Shown here in pieces: positions 8,501 through 14,508 of a stretch of DNA of 16,285 nucleotides (positions are counted from its first letter, which is position 1; every line of letters begins with the position of its first letter). Source of the DNA: an uncultured Ignavibacteria bacterium. Lineage in GTDB: Bacteria; Bacteroidota; Ignavibacteria; Kapaibacteriales; UBA961. Position numbers and translations under genes: made by a program. The stretch covers positions 1-16,285 of the forward strand of contig CALMMI010000530.1 of NCBI GenBank assembly GCA_937868245.1. Direction: 5' to 3'. The notes under the pieces are model-generated. The model was not told where the DNA came from. It saw nothing but the letters and a program-made list of their open reading frames with translations, and made no database searches.

Positions 8501-8637
8501 TGTTGTTCTGCAGCTGCGGCTGTAAATTCACCGCAATCCCAAAATGGGACTGACGGCTGTACCGTCATCAAATATGTTATAAGGGCAATGGCAAAAGCCA
8601 AAAGCCCGAATCCACGATGCAAAGATTTTGTGTTCAT
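5569..8637 (-). CDS. DUF2723 (PF11028) integral membrane protein, GT-C-like, with C-terminal TPR-like repeats
   Basis: A 1022-residue multi-spanning membrane protein of the DUF2723 family found in Bacteroidota and relatives. Its architecture resembles GT-C fold, lipid-linked-sugar glycosyltransferases such as protein O-mannosyltransferases; a glycosylation role is inference. After the first helix, PSVPFWDCGEF (28-38) puts Asp34 and Glu37 in the loop where GT-C enzymes keep their catalytic acid, followed by GHPPGAPLF (48-56). Other family marks are FWFNAVESEVYA (132-143), QPRERDYFYVGSF (499-511) and YGDNDTFPLWYMQ (591-603). About ten or more helices lie before residue 560, then a large soluble part. 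The tail (866-987) shows helical pairs such as ADMYKRAGNNEKAKKYA and LEDQGKYAEAADFADKL that read as TPR units. The ATG follows GGAAGG at tight spacing. A promoter match lies upstream and a strong terminator downstream, so it is probably a single-gene transcript. Confidence 0.85.
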   Translation of the reverse strand: MNTKSLHRGFGLLAFAIALITYLMTVQPSVPFWDCGEFTAAAAEQQVGHPPGAPLFLMVGKLFHLMPIGDPGWRVNLVSVVASAVTVFLLYLITVQVIRNLRKDPIESMGDAISVYGAAFVAAAAYTFSDTFWFNAVESEVYASSTLFVALIIWLMMRWHEEADNKGNERYLLLIAYLVGLSTGVHLFSILTLFSIVLVVYFRRYKFSIGSFLLTGLIGVVIFGIIYPGVVKVLPSMIGGNFWRTEAREYAYSESFVITMIAFLIIAGSAFGVWYGLKNKKPVLNLACSAFLLVILGYSSYTHILLRSNANPPMNENTPKTLSGLTSYLSREQYGDAPGWPRRYQTGDPYEKHHARYGKWERPPYKVVTRESGAQFQVPDYSKMKVNMSGEMKFLWLYQIQHMYLRYFGWNFIGREGDIQDAKTSFFSTKKDKDYLAYNYLSGYADHFPIHFFLLPLIFGIIGLYFHFKKDPRMALVHLTLFLMMGVLAAYAQNQQSPQPRERDYFYVGSFMVWCMWIGMGVYGLIETIRKEKAASTGLAGGIVALSIILVPLNMANGGWKIHSRAGNYIPFDYSYNVLQSLDKDAIVFTYGDNDTFPLWYMQDVAGIRRDVRVVNLSLGQTGWYIDQLKNREPWGAKKLPLSFTDESLQVDESDPKALSPEYGEAQEVTIPVRPEIMKKYTDNPGYIQAAAMRFLFTGSGEPQKNGSGKDVYFIGNQHKLVKDIVQQTRFERPVYFSAGGNENYCGLDDYLRWEGLALRVCPVPQRQMGTQTDIFDNKIMDQCLLNPLPDDEVHTEPHYGFKFRNLDNMNVYYDEVHRRFMDSYRMIYLRYAIHFISDVKDNAKCIAVLDAMDKNISATQFPMSYALEFQIADMYKRAGNNEKAKKYAQMVIKSSQYLIDNPSLMEVERYSDRLSPYDAAARGYVVLGDMASAKQKMRQNPANGGDEIKVEAQIDQMELGALEDQGKYAEAADFADKLIQKYQSSGNKDYMSLMPMLQAKSAEMRAKANPNAAIDTSKKTN

Positions 8638-8693
8638 CGCCTTCCAATTAAGGTTGTAAAAATAATATTACTATGATTTGATACTTTATTAAA

Positions 8694-8723
8694 CAAATTT
8701 ACGATAAAATCGCTTTTAATCAA
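8694..8723 (-). promoter_or_regulatory. Bacteroidota-type promoter of the DUF2723 gene
   Basis: On the minus strand a TTG (8723-8721) is followed after exactly 19 bases by TAAATTTG (8701-8694), matching the -33 TTG and -7 TAnnTTTG pattern with correct 19-21 spacing. Transcription would start near 8688, about 50 bases before the ATG at 8637. Confidence 0.55.
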
Positions 8724-8786
8724 TCATTGTCGTTTCTTTTATGTGTTGGTTTTAACAGAAATTTAGGAATAATTGTTACTATTCCG

Positions 8787-9671
8787 CTATTCCTTAACAA
8801 CATTTTTAACTAACTCATATTCTTCTGCGGTTATAATATCATTCCGAAAAGCTGTTATTGCTGTTGCCCGAGAGAGAATTGAATACAATTCCCACAATGG
8901 TGTGTTCACTAATGCCTTCCTGTGAAGTTCAAGCGTTGTAATATCGGCTCTTGCTATCGGTCCTGTAAGCGGAAGAGGTGCATCCAGGTGCAAGGCTTCA
9001 AGTGAATTCTCTACAGCGCGACGGATTATCGGTGCAAGAAAAACATCGTTAATATCTGCCTTTGCTGCAAATTCCCGGGCAACCTCCACAAGCATGGTTA
9101 CAAAATTAGATGCAACAACCGCCGAGGCATGATACACAGCTTTGTTAGCTTTGGTAGCAGCTGAGAGTATAACCGGTATCCCGCCTAAGGAAGTCACTAA
9201 ACTGTTGATACTGTCTTCATCTTCTTTTTCGCATTCTATACCCCATGCAATGCCTTTAAGTGCTGTGCTGTCTTTTCCTGTAAATGTTTGATAAGGGTGT
9301 GATGCAATTGTTTTTATACCGAGTTCCCGGCAAGAATTAAGTTCATCCAATCCTAATGCGCCGGAGCAATGAACGATCATTTTCCCGTGAAATGTATGAC
9401 CCAACGTAATTGAGAAATTTTTTGCTGTTTCTTTGATTTTGCCATCGGGTACTGTCAAAAAGACGACATCACATGTGCTTGAGATTTGTCCGATCGAAGT
9501 GTAGATTGGTATATCCGGAAAACTATTACGAAGTTCTTCGGCTTGAATTACAGAATGACATACAATCCACTGCAGTTGTTTGCCAAATGCTAGGGAAAGC
9601 GCGCTGCCCAACTTCCCTGCACCGATGATTCCGATGGAAGGTAATGTATGGCTGCTTGTGGAAATACTCAT
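8787..9671 (-). CDS. Rossmann-fold and DUF2520 domain protein (putative NAD(P)-dependent oxidoreductase)
   Basis: Predicted cytoplasmic protein of 294 residues pairing an N-terminal NAD(P)-binding Rossmann domain (PF10727-like) with a C-terminal helical DUF2520 domain (PF10728); the layout resembles pyrroline-5-carboxylate reductase and related reductases. The true reaction is unknown. Numbered from the ATG, GIIGAGKLGSA (14-24) is the dinucleotide-binding loop, CDVVFLTVPDGKI (67-79) ends the Rossmann strands, HCSGALGLDEL (101-111) and SHPYQTF (124-130) are family segments, and KAVYHASAVVASNF (177-190) with PLTGPIARAD (234-243) form the C-terminal conserved patch. The longer frame reaches 9698 but begins with TTG; I chose the ATG at 9671 because the ten-residue pocket before the Rossmann strand is then normal and no Shine-Dalgarno sequence supports the TTG. 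Nothing adjacent suggests its substrate. Confidence 0.85.
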   Translation of the reverse strand: MSISTSSHTLPSIGIIGAGKLGSALSLAFGKQLQWIVCHSVIQAEELRNSFPDIPIYTSIGQISSTCDVVFLTVPDGKIKETAKNFSITLGHTFHGKMIVHCSGALGLDELNSCRELGIKTIASHPYQTFTGKDSTALKGIAWGIECEKEDEDSINSLVTSLGGIPVILSAATKANKAVYHASAVVASNFVTMLVEVAREFAAKADINDVFLAPIIRRAVENSLEALHLDAPLPLTGPIARADITTLELHRKALVNTPLWELYSILSRATAITAFRNDIITAEEYELVKNVVKE

Positions 9672-9737
9672 ATCGAATAGGTGATAAATAGCTGACAAAA
9701 TGGAGCAGTACTCTTACTTTTATCTCGAAAATAACTG

Positions 9738-9745
9738 CAAAAATA
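9738..9745 (-). promoter_or_regulatory. Candidate -7 element for the DUF2520 gene
   Basis: The minus strand reads TATTTTTG, an exact TAnnTTTG match, about 65 bases before the ATG at 9671. There is no TTG at 19-21 bases upstream. The site lies back-to-back with a similar element for the rightward gene at 9799-9806. Confidence 0.3.
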
Positions 9746-9798
9746 AAGAATCTGTTTCAGAATTTAAGTTCTATTTCTATAAGCGTATAAATCTTCCG

Positions 9799-9806
9799 TA
9801 TTTTTG
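9799..9806 (+). promoter_or_regulatory. Candidate -7 element for the beta-barrel gene
   Basis: TATTTTTG matches TAnnTTTG and would give a leader of about 80 bases to the ATG at 9894. No -33 TTG is visible. A TATAAT at 9884-9889 lies too close to the start codon to be the promoter unless the message is leaderless. Confidence 0.3.
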
Positions 9807-9893
9807 AAGAGAATTTACGTGTTGAATCTTTCGGAATAATACCATAGAAAAAACCAAGTTCACTATTTACACTACCAACAGGTTATAATTACT

Positions 9894-10649
9894 ATGCGTT
9901 TTTTCATAATCCTGCTTCTAATCGTGATGGTGTCTTGCGGGAGTTGTTCACTGAAAGCACAAGACTCAACTGTTGGAGTAGTTTTGCAGAAACCCGATCA
10001 CGCACGCAATCATCTGTTTTGGATGCCGACAGGAATAACGTCCACCCGTGGGAAATTGTCTATAGGTATGTATGAGCTTTTTGCTACTCAAATTGGCTAC
10101 TCACCTACGAAATATTTGCAACTAAATGCTGCATTCAGTTCATTGGTGGCTGGATATTCCAATTGGTCGGTGGGAGCAAAAGTTCAGGTTCTCCAATCGG
10201 AAGAAAGTATAGTGCAAGGTCTGGCGGTTGGGAGTGATGTTGGTGTTCTACCGCAAATCGGAAGGAGCTTTATCGATAACAATCGTGTGATTCAAACCGT
10301 AACCGTTGCCGCTACGTTGGGGGCACGCAGTAAACAAATTCATCTCAGTACTGTTTTCATAGATATACACAATACAAGAAGATATGTACAGCTCTACCAA
10401 GTGGGTGGTTCGATAGAGTTAAAAAGCATGACAGATTCAAGGGGTGTTAAACTAATGTCCGAATTGTCTTACATTTCATCCAATCCCGGGACTTTAAGTT
10501 TCATTTCGGGGATAATCGGCTTCCGTACCTATGGAAGTGTGTTTGTAGCTGATTTGGGAGGTGTGTATTTTCCTAATCGCCGTCCTACGTACATTTCAGG
10601 GTTGAGGAACTCTCTTTACCCGTATTTCTCGGTTATGTGGTATTTTTGA
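9894..10649 (+). CDS. Secreted protein of unknown function, probable outer-membrane beta-barrel
   Basis: I do not recognise a named family for this 251-residue protein. It begins with a signal peptide (basic residue 2, hydrophobic 3-14) and a likely signal peptidase I cut after LKAQ near residue 23. A Cys at 15 after MVS makes a lipoprotein conceivable but the lipobox is poor. The mature part is rich in alternating short beta-strand stretches with Gly and aromatic residues, such as GKLSIGMYELFATQIGYS (53-70) and YLQLNAAFSSLVAGYSNWSV (74-93). It ends in YPYFSVMWYF, the aromatic C-terminus expected of a barrel inserted by the BAM complex. The segment LFWMPTGITSTRGK resembles the opening of uncharacterised Bacteroidota barrels. 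It precedes recF on the same strand, but a promoter match in the gap argues that recF can be transcribed on its own. Confidence 0.7.
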   Translation: MRFFIILLLIVMVSCGSCSLKAQDSTVGVVLQKPDHARNHLFWMPTGITSTRGKLSIGMYELFATQIGYSPTKYLQLNAAFSSLVAGYSNWSVGAKVQVLQSEESIVQGLAVGSDVGVLPQIGRSFIDNNRVIQTVTVAATLGARSKQIHLSTVFIDIHNTRRYVQLYQVGGSIELKSMTDSRGVKLMSELSYISSNPGTLSFISGIIGFRTYGSVFVADLGGVYFPNRRPTYISGLRNSLYPYFSVMWYF

Positions 10650-10677
10650 AGTAGGACTTAAAGTAAAAATAATTTTG
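10645..10677 (+). promoter_or_regulatory. Bacteroidota-type promoter of recF
   Basis: TTTG (10645-10648) is followed after 21 bases by TAATTTTG (10670-10677), fitting the -33 and -7 pattern. It overlaps the end of the preceding gene, whose stop codon is at 10647-10649. The predicted start near 10683 leaves a leader of about 60 bases before the ATG at 10742. Confidence 0.55.
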
Positions 10678-10741
10678 ATATGATATTCAGACAGGTCTAT
10701 ACTGAACGTACTGATACCAATCCTTAATAAAGAATAGCATA

Positions 10742-11887
10742 ATGCACCTTCGCTCCCTATCCCTGATGAACCTCCGAAACCACGAACAAACCGACGTGGA
10801 ATTTTCCCCGGTATTGAATATCATAGAAGGTGAAAACGGGGCAGGTAAAACTACTATACTGGAAGGCATAGCAATCTGCGGGTTATCAAAAAGTTTCCTG
10901 CCGACAGCGGAAACATTACTTATAAGGCAGGGTGCAGATTTTTACAGAGCATCTGCAGCAGCACTTTCTGATTTGGGCGTGCCTTATAAAATTGCTGTGC
11001 AGTACGCCTCTGGCAGCAGGAAAATGATTGGTTCTTCCATCGGGGAAAATTTATCACCAAAGGAAATCATAGGAGAAATGCCTCTTATTATCCTCTCGCC
11101 CGATTTTAAGGAAATAACCTTCGGCTCGCCGGAACATCGCAGGCGTTTTATAGATATGATGTTATCGCAGGCAAGCAAACGGTATGCGGAGGAATCACTC
11201 AATTTGAAACGTATTCTCAAACAGCGCAATAATATCCTTTCCCAAGCCAAACAGCACGGAACGGTCAATGAGGATATTCTTGATGTCTGGACAGGGTCTT
11301 TTATAGACACAAGTGCAGAAATTGCTCATAGAAGATTACATTTTATAGCTGAGTTTGCGCCATATTTTTTGGAAGCATACCGGCAGGTGACAAGTGTGGA
11401 CGAGCATGTGGAAATACGGTACGAACCGGACTCTCTCCCAGTGGAGATTACAACTGCCTCGCCAAGCCTTGCTGACATAGAAGCTGCATACTTGGCGGTA
11501 GCAAAAAAAAGGAAAATTGAAGAGTTACGGCGGGGTGTTACGGTGTTCGGCGCGCAAAAGGACGACTTGTATATTGGCATTAACGGCGGAAATGCACGCG
11601 AGTTTGCTTCGCAAGGTCAGCATAAATCTTTGCTGATAGCATTGAAAACAGCTGAATTCGAGTATCTTCGTAATGCCAAAAACGAAATGCCGGTTATGCT
11701 CTTCGATGATATTTTCAGTGAGTTGGACAGCACACGGACTTCGCGGGTGTTTAAGAATATTCTTAGTTCAGGAGCGCAAACATTTATTACCACCACAGAA
11801 TCCGAACTACTGAGGCGTTCAATTCCTGAGGGGGTTGATGTGGCATTTTTCAGGGTGGTATCCGGTAAGGCGGAGCGGTTATCATAA
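10742..11887 (+). CDS. recF: DNA replication and repair protein RecF
   Basis: ATP-binding SMC-like protein that acts with RecO and RecR to load RecA on gapped single-stranded DNA. The 381 residues are near the family's usual length. It opens with LRSLSLMNLRNHEQ (3-16), then Walker A GENGAGKTT (30-38) and the CGLSKSFLP segment (46-54). SPDFKEITFGSPEHRRRFID (119-138) is the characteristic middle motif. The ABC-type signature FASQGQHKSLLIALK (288-302) and Walker B VMLFDDIFSELD (318-329) complete the ATPase. The ATG at 10742 starts right at the first beta-strand and has no Shine-Dalgarno sequence. dnaA, dnaN and gyrB, its neighbours in many bacteria, are absent here. Instead it is followed after 15 bases by a DUF721 gene, the arrangement familiar from Bacteroidota. 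All key residues are present. Confidence 0.96.
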   Translation: MHLRSLSLMNLRNHEQTDVEFSPVLNIIEGENGAGKTTILEGIAICGLSKSFLPTAETLLIRQGADFYRASAAALSDLGVPYKIAVQYASGSRKMIGSSIGENLSPKEIIGEMPLIILSPDFKEITFGSPEHRRRFIDMMLSQASKRYAEESLNLKRILKQRNNILSQAKQHGTVNEDILDVWTGSFIDTSAEIAHRRLHFIAEFAPYFLEAYRQVTSVDEHVEIRYEPDSLPVEITTASPSLADIEAAYLAVAKKRKIEELRRGVTVFGAQKDDLYIGINGGNAREFASQGQHKSLLIALKTAEFEYLRNAKNEMPVMLFDDIFSELDSTRTSRVFKNILSSGAQTFITTTESELLRRSIPEGVDVAFFRVVSGKAERLS

Positions 11888-11889
11888 TC

Positions 11890-11894
11890 AGAGG
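11890..11894 (+). promoter_or_regulatory. Shine-Dalgarno-like site for the DUF721 gene
   Basis: AGAGG lies eight bases before the ATG at 11903, within the 15-base gap after recF. It is one of only a few purine-rich ribosome-binding sites in this window and supports translation of the second gene in the operon from this start. Confidence 0.5.
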
Positions 11895-11902
11895 TATTGT
11901 AG

Positions 11903-12193
11903 ATGAATAACGATGATTTCACATCCCTATCTGTACTACTCAAAAAGTTTTTGAGAGAGCGGGGCTTGGAACAAAAACTAATTGAACTCTCCGTTCCGCA
12001 GTATTGGCGGGAAATAGTAGGGGAACAAATAGATAAAGTATCACTTGTGAAATATTTTGAAAACGGTCAGTTATTTGTTGAAGTAAGGGCTTCTGTGTGG
12101 CGAACAGAACTTTTGCTGAGGCGCGAGGATATTCGCCGTAAAATTAATGAACGGTGCGGCGGAGAGGTGGTTAGGGAAATTATAGTACGGTAA
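11903..12193 (+). CDS. DUF721 (DciA-like) protein
   Basis: A 96-residue protein of the DUF721 family (PF05258), whose better-studied member DciA helps load the DnaB replicative helicase. This short form keeps the KH-like domain core: LKKFLRERGLEQKLIE (14-29), then VPQYWREIVGEQIDKVS (32-48) with the conserved Trp and Gly, then LFVEVRASVWRTELLLRRED (59-78) with the conserved Trp and basic run. It ends with the VREIIVR strand at 90-96. It lies 15 bases after recF and is surely co-transcribed with it. A role in replication initiation is inferred from family and context; the short Bacteroidota forms are less well characterised than DciA itself. The start is supported by an AGAGG site. Confidence 0.88.
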   Translation: MNNDDFTSLSVLLKKFLRERGLEQKLIELSVPQYWREIVGEQIDKVSLVKYFENGQLFVEVRASVWRTELLLRREDIRRKINERCGGEVVREIIVR

Positions 12194-12516
12194 AAGGACA
12201 CAGTTCCGTAGATTCATGATTAAACAGGTGTTTATATTTATGGTGTCTACAAAAAAAAATCGACGTAAATGCCTTAGTTCTGTATGATAGACGGTAATTG
12301 TTCCTTATTCAAGGCAAGTGTTCGACACTTCGACTGGGCTCAGTGTGACAAACAAGTTACGTCACCCTGAGCCCGTCGAAGGGTTCAATTACTTGCCAAA
12401 GTTCAAAAAGTTCGAACGAATAATGTGAGCTGTGAAGTTATCACTTTTGTAAATTTGCAATACCTAAAATCAACTGATCAAATCATGACGGTAAGCAACC
12501 AACCTTCCCAAAACCA
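12194..12516. other. Convergent intergenic region
   Basis: This 323-base gap separates the ends of the DUF721 and sugar-dehydrogenase genes. Its only clear structure is the REP-like inverted pair at 12313-12397. An ATG at 12484 opens an 18-codon frame running into the neighbouring gene's end and is not credible. No intrinsic terminator with a T-run is seen for either gene. Confidence 0.6.
12313..12397. repeat. REP-like palindromic repeat pair (inverted dimer)
   Basis: Two 37-base arms (12313-12349 and 12361-12397) are inverted copies around an 11-base spacer. Both start GGCAAGT and share CTTCGAC, GGGCTCAG and GTGAC blocks. Each arm also folds alone: in the left arm CACT pairs with AGTG, and in the inverted right arm CCCT pairs with AGGG, so the paired bases changed together. 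The core CTTCGAC..GGCTCAG resembles a dispersed palindrome seen in many bacterial chromosomes. The site lies between two gene ends, typical of REP/BIME repeats. It may also act in transcript ending or 3'-end protection. Confidence 0.72.
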
Positions 12517-14121
12517 TCACCGCGTTATAACTAATTTCTGATACCGTACATTTGATTCTACCTTGAACCGAACCACATAAATACCTGCCGGGATAGTTCC
12601 TGTTTCCAATTTCACGGAATGCTGACCTTCGTTTTGTATTCCGTCTTGTGCGGAAGCAACCTCTTCACCCAATAAATTGTATGCTTTAATGGAAATGTTC
12701 TTTGGAGAAGTAAGCGTATAATTAATGGTAGAAAAATCCATTGTGGGATTCGGGTACATACTGAAATTCTCATCAACCGGATACTCTTCAACTCCGCTCG
12801 CTAATGAATCGTATGTATATACAGTAATCTTATCCCTATCATTGCCGGAATTGTTAACCAAAAATATTCTTCTTCCGTCAGGCGAAACGGCAATGTCCCG
12901 CAGGCGACCATTCAGAAGCTGGTCATTTGCAAAATACTTTTTGGGATTTGGTTTTTCTGTGGTGGCGGGAACCAATTTACCATCCTGTTGCAGTTTAAAT
13001 TGATACACTTCCATATCAGTCTCAAGTCCGTTTTTCAACGTAACGACCAATAAACTGTTTGTCCATTCGGGAATGCCTGTGCTTCCGTAATAAATACCAT
13101 CGGAAGGAGCAACTGTGCACCATTCTAAAAAATCACTTGAAGTATCCTGATTGGAGGATGCACAAAATGAATAAAGGGGCTCGATTAAAGCATCGTTAGC
13201 AATGTTTGGGTTAGGAACGTAATTTGCAACATATTCCGCTTCACCGGGGAAGTTGTTGTCGTTGTGAAAGCCTCGGACGAATTTCCAGCCGTAATTCATA
13301 CCCTTTTGCAAAATATTAATTTCATCGTCCGAACGGTCTCCATGTTCCACATCGTAGATGATATCTAAATTCGGGTTGTACATTAATCCTTGTGGATTCC
13401 TGTGTCCGCGTGTATAAAATGAATATCCGGGTAACGGATTATCACTTGGAATCGAACCATCCATATTGAAACGGAGAATTTTACCGTTTTGAGTTGTCGG
13501 GTCTTGAGCAGCGTTGTTTGGATTGGTTGATTGCGGGGAGTAGCATGTGGGACTGTTCGTTTCGGAAACACCGTGATCGCCAATACTCAAAAATAGATAG
13601 GGAATATTGTTTTGTTTTACAATTAGAAGCCTACCACCCAGATGGTCGTAACCCGATGAAATCATAGTTACCAAATCGGTGTCTTGAACGACTGATAAAG
13701 TGTTTACGTCCCATTTCAAGCGTTTTAGTTTGAATTTAGTAGCGGGTGCTGCCTCCGTCCCGCTTTTATAGGAATATACAAAGTAGATATAGGCTGTTTC
13801 AGGATTAAGGAATTCGGGGTGTAATGCAAGTCCAAAAGTTCCAGTACCGATATTCGGGTTGAAACATGCCTGTAATTTCTCTAATGGTGAGCCGGAGGAA
13901 TAATCTTGCGCACGATATACAAGTAATTTCGAGCCGTCATAAGGGTCAATACGCGATACGGCTCCACCGGAATCAGTTACCCAAAGGAAATTATCTGGTC
14001 CGTAGGTTATTTCCCAGGGATCTTTAACTTTTGTCGGTAATTCCGAACGTGTGAAAACCTGTGAATGGAGCGAGAGTGCAGTCGAAAGAAAAAGGACTGC
14101 GGCGAAAAATAGATTTTTCAT
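12517..14121 (-). CDS. Secreted PQQ-dependent sugar dehydrogenase-type protein (PF07995) with T9SS sorting domain
   Basis: A 534-residue exported protein of the glucose/sorbosone dehydrogenase family, which oxidises aldose sugars outside the cytoplasm using PQQ; the actual substrate is not readable. Residues 1-21 are a signal peptide (LSLHS then QVF). The six-bladed propeller spans about 25-440. Key segments are GYDHLGGRLLI (157-167), where His160 aligns with the catalytic His of soluble glucose dehydrogenase, SIGDHG (179-184), TRGHRNPQGLMY (237-248) with the PQQ-site Arg241, VEHGDRSDDEINIL (258-271) and RLRDIAVSPDG (406-416). Residues about 453-534 (from FSMYPNP, through KAYNLLGEEV and IPAGIYVVRF, to QKLVITR) are a type A T9SS sorting domain. 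The protein is therefore probably secreted through the outer membrane, perhaps surface-attached. Glucose and PQQ-synthesis genes are not nearby. It is divergent from the TlpA-like gene. Confidence 0.9.
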   Translation of the reverse strand: MKNLFFAAVLFLSTALSLHSQVFTRSELPTKVKDPWEITYGPDNFLWVTDSGGAVSRIDPYDGSKLLVYRAQDYSSGSPLEKLQACFNPNIGTGTFGLALHPEFLNPETAYIYFVYSYKSGTEAAPATKFKLKRLKWDVNTLSVVQDTDLVTMISSGYDHLGGRLLIVKQNNIPYLFLSIGDHGVSETNSPTCYSPQSTNPNNAAQDPTTQNGKILRFNMDGSIPSDNPLPGYSFYTRGHRNPQGLMYNPNLDIIYDVEHGDRSDDEINILQKGMNYGWKFVRGFHNDNNFPGEAEYVANYVPNPNIANDALIEPLYSFCASSNQDTSSDFLEWCTVAPSDGIYYGSTGIPEWTNSLLVVTLKNGLETDMEVYQFKLQQDGKLVPATTEKPNPKKYFANDQLLNGRLRDIAVSPDGRRIFLVNNSGNDRDKITVYTYDSLASGVEEYPVDENFSMYPNPTMDFSTINYTLTSPKNISIKAYNLLGEEVASAQDGIQNEGQHSVKLETGTIPAGIYVVRFKVESNVRYQKLVITR

Positions 14122-14186
14122 GGTATGTATTAAATAGGTGTATCAGAATTATATTTTCTTCTGATTGATGAATAGATTATGACATT

Positions 14187-14194
14187 CAAAATTA
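14187..14194 (-). promoter_or_regulatory. Candidate -7 element for the sugar dehydrogenase gene
   Basis: The minus strand reads TAATTTTG, matching TAnnTTTG. Transcription would begin near 14182, giving a leader of about 60 bases that includes the ATCAGAA/TTCTGAT hairpin at 14142-14165. A TTTG occurs upstream, but at 25 bases rather than 19-21. Confidence 0.3.
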
Positions 14195-14496
14195 CACAAA
14201 CTTGAACTGAATGTTATTACAAAACTTATAGGATTGGTTGTATTATTCTCATATTTTGGGATATTAAAAACACGTACATTAAAAAAATATTTGCAACAAG
14301 TTCGTGTAAATATCCGTAGGCAGTGAATATGATTGCATTTCGAAAGTTATATTCATGTTCTTATCCGGATTCCAAGGAAAAAAGGTTTGAGAATGGAAAT
14401 AATAGTAGAAAAAAAATTTTTAACAATTACGAATTACTCTATTTTTTATAATTTAGGTTCTATTATCCAAACTGTTTTACTAACCATTTTTCTCTT

Positions 14497-14502
14497 AGGG
14501 AG
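14497..14502 (+). promoter_or_regulatory. Shine-Dalgarno-like site of the TlpA-like gene
   Basis: AGGGAG ends six bases before the ATG at 14509. Most genes here lack such a site, so it helps fix this start, which also gives a normal signal peptide. Confidence 0.5.
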
Positions 14503-14508
14503 AACTGT

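Larger units (their letters stand above)
14122..14508. other. Divergent intergenic region between the sugar dehydrogenase and TlpA-like genes
   Basis: This 387-base AT-rich gap must contain promoters for both genes. On the minus side it has a TAnnTTTG match (14187-14194) and a 7-bp hairpin (14142-14148 with 14159-14165, loop of ten bases) that would fall in the leader of the dehydrogenase message. On the plus side a TATAAT occurs at 14447-14452 without a convincing -35/-33 partner. No gene is visible. Confidence 0.5.

Noticed and set aside
8766..8785. GGAATA/TATTCC hairpin after the DUF2520 gene
   Set aside because: Only six weak pairs, an eight-base loop and no T-run; not enough for a terminator call.
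9672..9698. Nine-codon extension of the DUF2520 gene starting at TTG
   Set aside because: The extension starts with TTG, has no Shine-Dalgarno support, and the ATG at 9671 leaves a normal lead-in to the Rossmann strand.
9884..9889. TATAAT just before the barrel gene
   Set aside because: It lies only four bases before the ATG, which would need a leaderless message; the TAnnTTTG at 9799 is better placed.
12484..12540. 18-codon frame starting ATGACG in the convergent gap
   Set aside because: Too short, no ribosome-binding site, and it runs antisense into the end of the sugar dehydrogenase gene.
14447..14452. TATAAT as the promoter of the TlpA-like gene
   Set aside because: No matching -35 or -33 element at proper spacing, and AT-rich DNA makes such a hexamer common.
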